A stretch of 32,793 bases of DNA, taken from assembly GCA_934755305.1 (NCBI GenBank), contig CAKVLD010000033.1, positions 1-32,793 on the forward strand. Direction: 5' to 3'. Source of the DNA: an uncultured Clostridium sp. GTDB taxonomy: Bacteria; Bacillota; Clostridia; Clostridiales; Clostridiaceae. Below the pieces are notes generated by a model. The model did no database searches, was not told the DNA's origin, and saw only the letters and a program-made list of their open reading frames with translations. This document shows, in pieces, positions 1-6,809 of this stretch; position 1 is the stretch's first letter, and every line of letters starts with the position of its first letter. A program made the position numbers and the translations under genes.

Positions 1-61
1 AGAGGCTAAGACGTTAAAAAATAAAAATATAGTGCCTCAAAAGAACCAAAAAGAAAAATAA
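1..61 (+). CDS. 3' end of an unidentified gene (partial)
   Basis: An open frame enters from the left edge and ends at a TAA at 59-61, giving about 19 lysine-rich residues ending in QKNQKEK. Only the tail is visible, so no family can be named. The following 170 bases are AT-rich and show no gene. It could equally be a chance open frame. Confidence 0.25.
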   Translation, partial: EAKTLKNKNIVPQKNQKEK

Positions 62-234
62 TTAAATGGTATTTTTAAAGGTGAATAAATTTTAAAATAA
101 TGGTCAATACTTAAAATAGTATATAGCTATTGGGAAACATAATGTTTGTTATCTCGTGTTATAGCATATATTATATGTGTGAGTTTATGGCAGACAGCAC
201 CAATTGCGTGTTATGATGTTTGCCTTCCTCACAT

Positions 235-363
235 TATAATAAGGATTATGAAATTGCAGCAGGATATAATATAAAAATGTACAGTGATCCAAGTGGATGT
301 AAAAATGGAGTTTTACATGATAACTATTATAGTGAAGTTTGGATTCCTGTAAAAAGAAAATAG
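235..363 (+). pseudogene. GyrI-like / effector-binding domain protein, C-terminal remnant
   Basis: The frame from 235 encodes a tail containing DYEIAAGYNIKMYSDPSG and then NYYSEVWIPVKRK before the TAG at 361-363. The NYYSE(V/I)WIPVKK ending is characteristic of GyrI-like small-molecule-binding domains (AraC effector-binding family). There is no start codon or upstream two-thirds of the domain in frame, so this is a decayed 3' fragment. It is followed by a good intrinsic terminator at 414-452 that probably belonged to the original gene. Confidence 0.6.
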
Positions 364-413
364 AATTACTATTAATTTTTATGGTCTTTTAGATTTTGAA
401 GTAATAGAATAGT

Positions 414-452
414 AAAAAATGTTGGAGATGAACAAGCTCCAGCATTTTTTTG
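414..452. terminator. Intrinsic terminator after the GyrI-like remnant
   Basis: AAAAATGTTGGAG pairs with CTCCAGCATTTTT (one G-U pair) across a 9-nt loop. Poly-A lies on the left and poly-T on the right, so it could act in both directions between the plus-strand remnant and the minus-strand dehydrogenase remnant. Confidence 0.65.
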
Positions 453-465
453 TTTAATATATAAC

Positions 466-558
466 TTAAGGTCTTAATACACTTTCACCTTGAATTGTAA
501 TAGTTTCTCCACTAATAAATCCAGTAGCATCAGAAGATAAAAAATTACAAAGTTACAA
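466..558 (-). pseudogene. Short-chain dehydrogenase/reductase (SDR), C-terminal remnant
   Basis: The minus strand from about 558 to the stop at 468-466 reads FLSSDATGFISGETITIQG and then ESVLRP. This matches the conserved C-terminal segment of classical SDR oxidoreductases (FLxSDxAxxITGxxxxVxGG). The Rossmann fold and the catalytic YxxxK part are absent upstream on this strand, so only the last ~30 codons remain. It is convergent with the GyrI-like remnant and shares the terminator at 414-452. Confidence 0.55.
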
Positions 559-568
559 TTTTTAAAAG

Positions 569-720
569 TTATTGAAAAAATATTCCAGTAAATGCTATAA
601 TAAGGGGTGTTATTACAAAAATAAACATAGATGTAAAAAATAAAAACATTACATTAGGGCGTCCTTGTTTTTTTATGCAAAAACCTTCGAAACCTTGATA
701 TATAAAGAAAAATTTTAAAA
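569..720 (-). pseudogene. Possible fragment of a small membrane protein
   Basis: A minus-strand open frame ends at a TAA (571-569) and encodes a short Lys/Gly-containing stretch (KKQGRPNVM) followed by a strongly hydrophobic segment, FLFFTSMFIFVITPLIIAF, that would form one transmembrane helix. No good start or ribosome site is seen. It sits among other decayed tails and may be a remnant or chance; the family is not recognised. Confidence 0.2.
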
Positions 721-788
721 AGAATAGTGTATAAACTTTACACTATCTAATTATTTTGGAGGCTGAGCAACAGTTGATGAAACATTAG

Positions 789-802
789 AAAACCTTATAA
801 AA
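789..802. repeat. Left arm of a 14-bp inverted repeat bracketing the tnpB remnant
   Basis: AAAACCTTATAAAA here is the exact reverse complement of 1569-1582. The two arms lie just outside the TnpB remnant, about 780 bp apart outer to outer. IS200/IS605 elements normally end in hairpins rather than terminal inverted repeats, so these arms may mark a secondary or MITE-like structure, or be coincidence in AT-rich DNA. Confidence 0.35.
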
Positions 803-845
803 TATTAGACAAAAATTGCAAGGTATGATGTGATAGTTTTAGGAG

Positions 846-1426
846 GTGGAACTTTTGAAATATTATTCAATAGGAGAATTTGCTAAACCTAAATTTAAAA
901 GTAGAAAAAAATCAAAGCCATCTTTTTATAATGATACTTCTAAGTTAAAAGCTAAAGAAAAATCAGTTTTAATTGAAAAAATAGGCTGGGTTAAAACTAA
1001 AGAACAAGTACCTATGGATGTTAAATATACAAATCCAAGAATTAGCTATGATAATAAGTACTGGTATTTATCTGTAGGTATTGAAGAAAAAATGCCTGTA
1101 GTTCAATTAACTGGTGAAAGTTTGGGTATTGATGTTGGTATTAAAGATTTAGCTGTATGCAGTAATGGAATGACTTTTAAAAATATTAATAAATCTAAGG
1201 AAGTTAGAAGATTAAAAAAATCTTTAAAAAGAAAACAAAGACAATGTTCAAGGAAATATGAAAAAAATAAAAAAGGAAAGGAGTATGTCAAAACTAAGAA
1301 TATTGCAAAACTTGAAAAGCAAATTAAACTTATTCACCGTAGATTATCTAATATAAGATTAAATTATATTCATCAAGTAACTACAATGCAAGTATTAATC
1401 TTAGTAGATATGAATTAGCAATTTAA
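846..1426 (+). pseudogene. tnpB: TnpB (IS200/IS605 OrfB) internal-deletion remnant
   Basis: TnpB is the RNA-guided nuclease of IS200/IS605-type elements. A GTG at 846 after AGGAGG opens a 190-codon frame with the LPKFKSRKK-like N-terminal region (FAKPKFKSRKKSKPSF), the strand SYDNKYWYLSVGIEEK and the RuvC-I motif GIDVGIKDLAV. After LNYIHQVTT the frame runs out. In another frame the sequence resumes as NASINLSRYELAI plus TAA at 1424-1426, the usual C-terminus of the family. The middle part, with the RuvC-II Glu, the zinc ribbon and the RuvC-III Asp, is deleted, and the first ~60 residues also look lost. It cannot encode an active nuclease. Sequence to about 1560 resembles element right-end DNA. 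Confidence 0.8.
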
Positions 1427-1568
1427 TCACTTTCAGAACATTGCTAATATGTACCATTCGTTGTATGGCAATTTACGCCTTTGGAGTGTTATATCAAACT
1501 AGAGTAGTCTATGTTTATCAAGACAAAATAGGACACGTTGAATAAGGAATCAAACATGCTTTATAAAG

Positions 1569-1582
1569 TTTTATAAGGTTTT
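1569..1582. repeat. Right arm of the 14-bp inverted repeat
   Basis: TTTTATAAGGTTTT is the exact reverse complement of 789-802. It ends 16 bases before the lipoprotein ATG at 1599, so it may lie within that gene's leader. Confidence 0.35.
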
Positions 1583-1598
1583 GGCAACGGTAAATATT

Positions 1599-2183
1599 AT
1601 GAAAGGAAGAAATATAATAAATATATTTTTAGCACTAACATTTTTAACATTAAGTGGATGCTCTAATAAGCAAGAGGAACCTAAAGAAAAGTTACCTGAG
1701 ACTACTATATCCCAAGGTGATACAAATAACAGTAATTCAAAGGATTCTTCAAATAATGCTACATCAGATAAAAAAGACTCAAGTCAAAATATAAATGAAT
1801 CCTCAAAAAAAGATAAAAATACTTTTTATGGAAAATGGAAAGTTAATAAGTTACTTGCTTATGGCAAAGTAAGTGCTAATTCGGAGGAAAATATAAATAA
1901 ACAAATTGGAAAAGTAATAGATATGTCTGAATCAGAAGTAACTTATGATGGAAAAGTATATTCAAATCCAAAGTATGTAGAAAGAAATTTATCCAGTGAT
2001 GAATTTGAACAAGAATACAAAATGAGTTTATCAAAGCTTAATATTTCAGGAGATAATATAAAGGAAGTAACTATTGATAATGTAGATAATTCTGGGGTTT
2101 GTATAACATTTATTATAAAGGATGAGAATAATCTTATTCTAGAATTTAACGGAGATTATCTTGAATTGATTAAAGAAAAGTAG
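1599..2183 (+). CDS. Putative lipoprotein, Ser/Lys/Asn-rich linker
   Basis: The protein is about 194 residues. The ATG at 1599 gives a type II signal peptide: charged MKGR, a hydrophobic core and the lipobox LSGC (Cys about residue 21), so it should be lipidated and held on the outer face of the membrane. Residues ~22-75 are a low-complexity Ser/Asn/Asp/Lys/Glu tether. The remainder begins FYGKWKVNKLLAYGKVS and ends LILEFNGDYLELIKEK, a layout of surface lipoproteins with a small beta-rich (lipocalin-like) domain. An upstream TTG at 1581 would only extend the N-terminus. The ribosome site is weak. No partner gene is adjacent and the specific role is unknown. Confidence 0.75.
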   Translation: MKGRNIINIFLALTFLTLSGCSNKQEEPKEKLPETTISQGDTNNSNSKDSSNNATSDKKDSSQNINESSKKDKNTFYGKWKVNKLLAYGKVSANSEENINKQIGKVIDMSESEVTYDGKVYSNPKYVERNLSSDEFEQEYKMSLSKLNISGDNIKEVTIDNVDNSGVCITFIIKDENNLILEFNGDYLELIKEK

Positions 2184-2769
2184 ATTAGTACTCTAGAAAT
2201 AATAAAAATATATAACATGTTATTTACAACAAAAAAGTAATATTTCACATCTTTTTTTCTTTAATTATATAAATTTAATTTATAATTAAATTGTCTTTTA
2301 GATGGTCTATAAAGATTAAAAAAATCAAGAAGTCAAAAAATCGATTAATTTGATTCAAAAATATGTAACATATTTTATCAAAATAGAATGCTATTTAGAA
2401 TTGGTTCATGAAATTACAAGCATATACGGAAAGAAAAAATAAGAATAGCAACTGTTTTGATTCATAGATTTCATAATTATATATTAAATGAAATAGTAAA
2501 AAAATAAAATTACAAATAATTGAGATTACATATACCAAAACAGATTATACAATATATTTGTAATAAATTACCTGGATTTAGTGTGCCATATACACAATAT
2601 TCAAAACTCTATATACTTAAAGTGAAAAAAGAAAGAAAAATTAATATACCCTATACAAAATACCCAAAGGTATATATACTTAATAAAATTAAATATATAT
2701 TATGAAATTTGAAGTAAAATCTATAATTGTAATATTTTATAGGTTTTATTTTTTTGGATAGAACTTCCG
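2184..2769. other. Long AT-rich gap without a convincing gene
   Basis: This stretch between the lipoprotein and the sensor kinase is extremely AT-rich. It contains AT-only palindromes (for example 2272-2292) and a doubtful 61-codon TTG frame (2520-2705) with no ribosome site. The only structure that stands out is the imperfect direct repeat at 2584-2684. Confidence 0.5.
2584..2684 (+). repeat. Imperfect ~36-bp direct repeat, 65 bp apart
   Basis: Copies beginning at 2584 and 2649 agree at roughly 28 of 36 positions (both run CC-TATAC... to TATATACTTAA). In the plus frame each encodes PYT(Q/K)Y(S/P)K(L/V)YIL, so the repeat may be a relic of a repetitive coding sequence. It lies 85-185 bp upstream of the kinase promoter candidate. 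Confidence 0.35.
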
Positions 2770-2798
2770 TTGAAAATAAATGTGGACTATTATAAAAT
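2770..2798 (+). promoter_or_regulatory. Candidate sigma-A promoter for the two-component operon
   Basis: TTGAAA (2770-2775), a 17-bp spacer and TAAAAT (2793-2798) lie about 50 bp upstream of the kinase ATG. In DNA this AT-rich such matches are common. Confidence 0.4.
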
Positions 2799-2849
2799 GA
2801 AATAGAATTTTTTAAAAAAAAGTTTAATTTATTTATTTTAGGAGATGAA

Positions 2850-4655
2850 ATGGTTGAGTCAAAGAAACTATTTTGTATATTATATAGTTTTATTTCTTTA
2901 GCATTAATATTTTTCATTTATCAAGCTAAATCTTTTGATGAAGAAAGATTTAATATTGGAGAAAATAATGATTTTTTAACTTCATGGAAGATGTCTATTG
3001 AAGGAAAAGACATAGAAAAAGTTATTGATCTTCCTTATTATACGGATGAAAATACTGTAGAAAATATTATATCAATAAAAAATATAATACCTGATAAAAG
3101 GATAAGTTCTCCACATATAAGAGTTAAATCATTACATCAATCTTTTGAAGTATATTTAGAAAATGAATTAATATACAAATTTGATTCTATCAGGAAGATT
3201 AATAATGGGAAAACAGGGGGGAAAACTTGGAGGATTATTAAGTTACCTGAAGATTGCTTTGGTAAGGAAATAAGGATTGATTTTAAATCATCTTACAAAC
3301 GTGGATCAGGAAGTTTAGATAGTATTAAAATTGGAACGAAAAATCAGTTAATAAGTGAAGTATTTTTTCAAGGTATTGTTGGAAATGTAGTAGTAATAGA
3401 AATAATAATATTATTATTTTTGATTATTTTTATTAGTTATATTGAAATTAAAATAAGAAAAAGAGGATATAAATCTAATAATATTTATATTGTTATATTA
3501 GCATTATGTGTATTAGTTTGGATTTCATTAGACACTCAACTTTATTCATTTATATGTAATAATTATGCATTAGCTTATTACATAAAATTTGTTGCTTTAT
3601 TTTTATTTCCTATATTTGGAATTAGGTATATAATGTTAAGATTTGATTTAAAAGATAAAAGATTAATTAATATACTACTAAAGATACATATATATTTACT
3701 TATAATATTAATAATTGGACAGGTTACAGGATTAATTCCATTTACTCAAGGACAAACCTTATTCTTATTTATATTTATCATAACCTTTTTTATTTTAAAT
3801 ATTTATATAGCTTATCAAGCTATATATGATAAAAAATTAAGAAAAATATTATATATATTGTTTATAGTATTTATAAGCTTACTTTTAGAATGTTTTTTGT
3901 ATGATTTTAAGGGGAATTCATTAACATTAAGATCTTTAGAATTACAAATTATAATAATAGGAGTAATAACTTGTGCAAATATTTATGATAGATTTTTAAA
4001 GTTAAATGAAGAGAAACAAAAATGTATTTATTTGGAGTTACAATTAAAAAATCAAATACAACATTATATTGCAATAGAAGAAAATAATATGAGATTAAAA
4101 CGATATAGACATGATATGGCTAACCATTGGATATTAATAAATAGATTGATTAAAGATAAAAAAATTGAGGAGTCTGAAATTTATTCGTCTAAAATGGCAA
4201 AAGAACTTTCATTTCAAGAAGATTGGATAATAGATACTGGCAATCCTGTATTAGATGCTATATTAAGTGAAAAAATTCAAAAGGCTAGAAAACTTAATAT
4301 AGATATTTCACATAAAATATTCATATCTAAAGGAATAAAGATAGATCCTATTGATTGTTGCGTAATATTTGGAAATGCATTAGATAATGCAATAGAAGCT
4401 TGTATAAAGTTAAATGATAGTAGATATATAAATATTAATTTAAATTCTCAAAATAATATGATTATATGTAAAGTTAGAAATTCTATAAAGATAAATTCAA
4501 TATTAACAAATTATCAAACTACCAAGAAAGATAAAAGTGAACATGGTCTAGGATTAAAGAATATAGAGAAAGCTGTGAGAAATTATAATGGTTATATGAA
4601 GATTGAAAATAATAATCAATTCTTTGAACTTTCGTTTGTTTTATATGATGTTTAA
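2850..4655 (+). CDS. Sensor histidine kinase, 7TM-DISM-like sensor and GHKL kinase domain
   Basis: The 601-residue membrane kinase starts at an ATG with GGAG at 2841. Residues 7-26 form a first membrane helix. Residues ~30-175 are an extracellular beta-rich domain like the DISMED/jelly-roll ligand domains (VKSLHQSFEVYLENELIYK, later IRIDFKSSY). About seven membrane helices follow (~178-385), then a coiled segment (~385-415). The H-box is YRHDMANHW with H421, the N-box GNALDNAIEAC (N509, N513) and the G-box HGLGLKN (566-570). This is the AgrC/VirS-type kinase class (HPK10) fused to a 7TM-DISM sensor rather than a peptide-pheromone sensor. It should phosphorylate the LytTR regulator 29 bp downstream. 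Its stimulus is unknown; DISM domains often bind carbohydrate-like ligands. Confidence 0.88.
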   Translation: MVESKKLFCILYSFISLALIFFIYQAKSFDEERFNIGENNDFLTSWKMSIEGKDIEKVIDLPYYTDENTVENIISIKNIIPDKRISSPHIRVKSLHQSFEVYLENELIYKFDSIRKINNGKTGGKTWRIIKLPEDCFGKEIRIDFKSSYKRGSGSLDSIKIGTKNQLISEVFFQGIVGNVVVIEIIILLFLIIFISYIEIKIRKRGYKSNNIYIVILALCVLVWISLDTQLYSFICNNYALAYYIKFVALFLFPIFGIRYIMLRFDLKDKRLINILLKIHIYLLIILIIGQVTGLIPFTQGQTLFLFIFIITFFILNIYIAYQAIYDKKLRKILYILFIVFISLLLECFLYDFKGNSLTLRSLELQIIIIGVITCANIYDRFLKLNEEKQKCIYLELQLKNQIQHYIAIEENNMRLKRYRHDMANHWILINRLIKDKKIEESEIYSSKMAKELSFQEDWIIDTGNPVLDAILSEKIQKARKLNIDISHKIFISKGIKIDPIDCCVIFGNALDNAIEACIKLNDSRYININLNSQNNMIICKVRNSIKINSILTNYQTTKKDKSEHGLGLKNIEKAVRNYNGYMKIENNNQFFELSFVLYDV

Positions 4656-4684
4656 AGTTAGAGTTATTATAGAAGGAGAAAAAG

Positions 4685-5410
4685 ATGTTAAACGTTGTTT
4701 TATGTGATGATAATAATGAATTTTTAAGTTACATAGAAGATATAATAAAAAAGATAGCAATAGAAAATGAATTTAATATAAATATAAAAACTTATCTAAG
4801 TGGAGAAAGTGTGCTATTTGATTTAGAGGAATCAATACATGATATAGATATAATATTTATTGATGTACTAATGGGAGATATAACAGGAATAGATGTGGCA
4901 TCTAAAATGAGAGAACTTGAATCAAAGGCTCAAATTATTTTTATCACATCTACTAAAGCTCATGTATTTGATGCATTAGATTTTATGCCTTTGCATTATT
5001 TGATAAAAGAAGAAGTTAATGAAGAAATAATAAAAAAAATCTTTATGAAAGCAATAAATTTATCTAAAAAAAATAAGAAAGGCATTTTTGTATATAAAGT
5101 AGGTCATGAAAAAAGATATAAAAAATATGAAGATATTATATTTTTTGAGATAAGAAATAGAGTTGTAAATATAAATTGTCAGGGAAATATTGTGGAAGAA
5201 TTCTATTCTACAATGGATAATTTAGAAAAACAATTACACTATAAACAATTTGTAAGAATACATAGATCTTATATGATTAATATAGAGAAAGTACTTTCTT
5301 TTGATGGTAAGAATGTATTGCTTAGAAATGGTATTGAATTGCCAGTTGGAAGAAAGTACATAAATACTTTACGAGATGAATACGCAGATTTTTTGTTGAA
5401 AAATATGTAG
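4685..5410 (+). CDS. Response regulator, receiver plus LytTR DNA-binding domain
   Basis: The 241-residue protein starts at an ATG preceded by GAAGGAG. The receiver domain (1-~125) has the acidic pair in VVLCDDN (D8, D9), phosphoacceptor D60 in IIFIDVLMGD and the Ser/Thr of IFITST. A LytTR domain (~143-238) carries FEIRNRVVNINC, FVRIHRSYMINIEKV and LPVGRKY. The protein belongs to the AgrA/VirR class, which binds pairs of direct repeats upstream of target promoters. It is co-transcribed with the kinase. As the first regulatory genes upstream of the injection-system locus, the pair are plausible controllers of it, but that is inference from position only; no convincing LytTR repeat pair was found. 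Confidence 0.9.
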   Translation: MLNVVLCDDNNEFLSYIEDIIKKIAIENEFNINIKTYLSGESVLFDLEESIHDIDIIFIDVLMGDITGIDVASKMRELESKAQIIFITSTKAHVFDALDFMPLHYLIKEEVNEEIIKKIFMKAINLSKKNKKGIFVYKVGHEKRYKKYEDIIFFEIRNRVVNINCQGNIVEEFYSTMDNLEKQLHYKQFVRIHRSYMINIEKVLSFDGKNVLLRNGIELPVGRKYINTLRDEYADFLLKNM

Positions 5411-5569
5411 AATATTAATATATAAAATGATGAATGTTGTAGAAAGCATCTTTTTTGTAGTCAATGTTTATTGTTCTGCTATATAAAAGGGATTATAATT
5501 AAAGAAAGTATATTAATTATACTTTTGAATTCTTCCCAAGAAGTCAGTTGACTTAAACACAGTTATCCA

Positions 5570-5598
5570 AAAAAACTTTTTAATTAAAAAAGTTTTTT
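5570..5598. terminator. Possible intrinsic terminator after the regulator gene
   Basis: AAAAAACTTTTT pairs with AAAAAGTTTTTT around a 5-nt AATTA loop, ending in a T run. The stem is almost all A-T, so its strength is uncertain. It lies 160 bp past the regulator stop. Confidence 0.45.
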
Positions 5599-5610
5599 AT
5601 TTGTCAAAAC

Positions 5611-5669
5611 ACTTATTAAAAATAAGAAGCTGTATCTAATTTAGATACAGCTTCTTATTTTTAATAAGT
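5611..5669. terminator. Perfect 28-bp inverted repeat (strong hairpin)
   Basis: Arms 5611-5638 and 5642-5669 are exact reverse complements with only ATT between them. The centre reads GCTGTATCTA-ATT-TAGATACAGC, flanked by T-rich and A-rich outer arms. In RNA this is an unusually long hairpin with a GC-containing core and a U-rich right arm. It may end the two-component transcript or insulate the injection-system locus. It is longer than most intrinsic terminators. Confidence 0.6.
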
Positions 5670-5774
5670 AATAAATCTGATTTAATTATTTTGGAAAAAG
5701 ATAATAGAATATGATAAAATGTGGTTGCATGTGTAATCATATTGAAAAAATTATAATTGAATAATGTTATTGAG

Positions 5775-5812
5775 AAAGACAATGTTTCAAAAAAGGAGCA
5801 CTGTCTTTTTTG
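5775..5812. terminator. Terminator within repeat copy 1
   Basis: AAAGACA (5775-5781) pairs with TGTCTTT (5802-5808), followed by TTTTG. It is identical to the terminator after the ATPase gene at 15260-15297; here it follows only that gene's last few codons. Confidence 0.5.
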
Positions 5813-5827
5813 TTTATATTTACAAAG

Positions 5828-5925
5828 CTTTTTAAGATAAATGTTGTTAATATATTTAAGGATTTAGATGCTTTAATAGTTTTATAAAATTATAAAATAA
5901 TTACAACAACATTTATCTTAAAAAG
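5828..5925. repeat. Perfect 21-bp inverted repeat spaced by 56 bp (copy 1)
   Basis: The arms 5828-5848 and 5905-5925 are exact reverse complements (arm core AAGATAAATGTTGTT). They enclose 56 AT-rich bases. The unit is conserved in copy 2 upstream of the intact sheath gene and looks like a regulatory or small mobile structure. Confidence 0.7.
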
Positions 5926-6011
5926 AATATTAACCAAAAAAACTATTGCTTTCTTGCAACCGTTTATGCTGAAAAAACAACATGGTATGACAATAACAGG
6001 TAAAATACACC

Positions 6012-6035
6012 AAAATAGGACTAAAGTCCTATTTT
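6012..6035. promoter_or_regulatory. Palindrome with TAGGACT-AA-AGTCCTA core (copy 1)
   Basis: AAAATAGGACT is followed by AA and its exact complement AGTCCTATTTT. The 16-bp core is shared with 15501-15516 and, inverted, with 6718-6733, each time upstream of an injection-system gene. It could be an operator or a compact terminator hairpin. Confidence 0.5.
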
Positions 6036-6142
6036 ATAAACGCAACGAATGAATTACAATTAAAACATAATTTACAAAACATACAATTAAAGACAAAACA
6101 AATAAAATTAAAATATAAACAGAATGAAAGGGGTTATACGAG

Positions 6143-6355
6143 TTGGATGTTATAAATCAAACTAATAGAACAATATTATTTGAGGAAATAAATCCTGAAA
6201 AGTTAGATTTGATTACATTAGTAGGAAATACTAAAGGATTAAATAGCTTAAATGATGACAAAATAAAAGAAATTAATGAGAATCTTTTAGTAAACAGTTT
6301 TGACGAATTCTTAGAAAAATTTGATCCAGTAGTGTATTCATTTTTTAATGTATAA
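6143..6355 (+). pseudogene. Truncated copy of the sheath gene (first ~68 codons)
   Basis: The TTG at 6143 and its upstream AAAGGGG site are identical to those of the intact sheath gene at 15628. The 70-residue product follows the sheath N-terminus with two changes (Asn for Asp in GDTKG, Asp for Glu in SFEEF), then diverges after SFFN to end at VYSFFNV-stop where homology breaks at 6349. A 70-residue stub of a 721-residue protein is unlikely to be functional as a sheath, although it retains promoter and ribosome site and could still be translated. It is the coding part of the 607-bp direct repeat. Confidence 0.9.
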
Positions 6356-6379
6356 GAAATTTAAAAAAATTTAAAAGCG

Positions 6380-6402
6380 AAAGCTAGATTATATCTAGCT
6401 TT
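6380..6402. terminator. Small hairpin after the truncated sheath copy
   Basis: AAAGCTAGA pairs with TCTAGCTTT around a 5-nt loop. No T tract follows, so its role as a terminator is doubtful. Confidence 0.25.
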
Positions 6403-6450
6403 AAACCTCATTATGTGGTAAATTAGTTAATAATATATATGAGGTTTTAA

Positions 6451-6684
6451 AATAAAAAAAGTAAAATAAAATTAATTTTAGAAGGTCATTGGAGTGATTT
6501 CTTGAAAATCTATAATAGAATAGTGAGAAAAAACGTTAAAGAAGAAGTTGATAAAGTATTAAAGTGTAGAGACATAAGACATGGATTTATTAAATTTAGA
6601 TGTGATAAGTGTAATATTAGTAAGAAAATAGGTTTCTCATTATTATTTTATAATATAAAAGTAGCAACGAACAGAGTAGGATGA
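6451..6684 (+). pseudogene. IS91-like transposase, N-terminal zinc-binding remnant
   Basis: The open frame from 6451 reads LEGHWSDFLKIYN, then VKEEVDKVLKCRDIRHGFIK and FRCDKCNISKKIGFS. This is the pattern of the N-terminal zinc-binding domain of IS91/IS801-family Y2 transposases (VxKFLxCGDxxxGFxxxxCxxC...KxxF(S/T)CK). The match stops after GFS: the second Cys pair, the catalytic His-hydrophobic-His block and both Tyr are missing, so it is a short dead remnant. It lies directly between the truncated sheath copy and the accessory cassette, where a rolling-circle element could have taken part in moving the module. Confidence 0.65.
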
Positions 6685-6710
6685 AAATCATACAGTTTGT
6701 TGCTATTTTT
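6657..6710. terminator. Intrinsic terminator after the IS91-like remnant
   Basis: AAAAGTAGCAACGAAC pairs with GTTTGTTGCTATTTTT over 16 positions with two G-U pairs and a ~22-nt loop, ending in a T run. Its T run overlaps the left arm of the next palindrome. Confidence 0.65.
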
Positions 6711-6745
6711 TACATAATAGGACTTTAGTCCTATTATGTAAAAAA
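6706..6745. promoter_or_regulatory. Perfect 19-bp-arm palindrome upstream of the cassette
   Basis: Arms 6706-6724 and 6727-6745 are exact complements. The centre is TAGGACT-TT-AGTCCTA, the inverted form of the core in front of the sheath gene. It sits just upstream of a TATAAT hexamer (6761-6766) and 65 bp before the DcrB-like start, so it could be an operator over the -35 region, or a bidirectional terminator. Confidence 0.5.
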
Positions 6746-6809
6746 TAAATTGTGGTATTATATAATATATGTTAAAAAATAGAAAATATATAATGAAAGG
6801 AGGACTTTT

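Larger units (their letters stand above)
5742..6348 (+). repeat. Direct repeat copy 1 (~607 bp), upstream boundary of the accessory module
   Basis: This matches 15227-15833 at a constant offset of 9485 bp with about three substitutions seen by eye (5756 and two in the coding part). It contains the last codons of the downstream ATPase gene (EKIIIE-stop), a terminator, the sheath upstream region and the first ~68 codons of the sheath gene. To its left, a short match AATCAT followed by a ~9-bp gap suggests the homology once reached further into the ATPase gene. The copies imply duplication or homologous recombination around 6349-15226. Confidence 0.93.

Noticed and set aside
2272..2292. AATTTAATT-TAT-AATTAAATT palindrome
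   Set aside because: It is made of A and T only in extremely AT-rich DNA, with no T tract or link to a gene, so no function is claimed.
2520..2705. A 61-codon frame with a repeated PYTxYxKxYIL peptide
   Set aside because: It has a TTG start, no ribosome site and an AT-driven composition. The internal repeat was kept only as a DNA repeat observation.
5545..5568. CAGTTGAC and CAGTTATCC as a possible VirR/LytTR direct-repeat pair
   Set aside because: The spacing is about 15 bp instead of the usual ~21-22, the half-sites match poorly, and terminator-like hairpins separate the site from any gene.
5711..5764. A 17-codon frame ending EKIIIE-stop as a small gene
   Set aside because: Its end is the duplicated tail of the ATPase gene (part of the direct repeat), and it has no ribosome site.
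5957..5970. ACCGTTTAT as a LytTR half-site in the sheath upstream region
   Set aside because: A single half-site without a partner at the right spacing is expected by chance.
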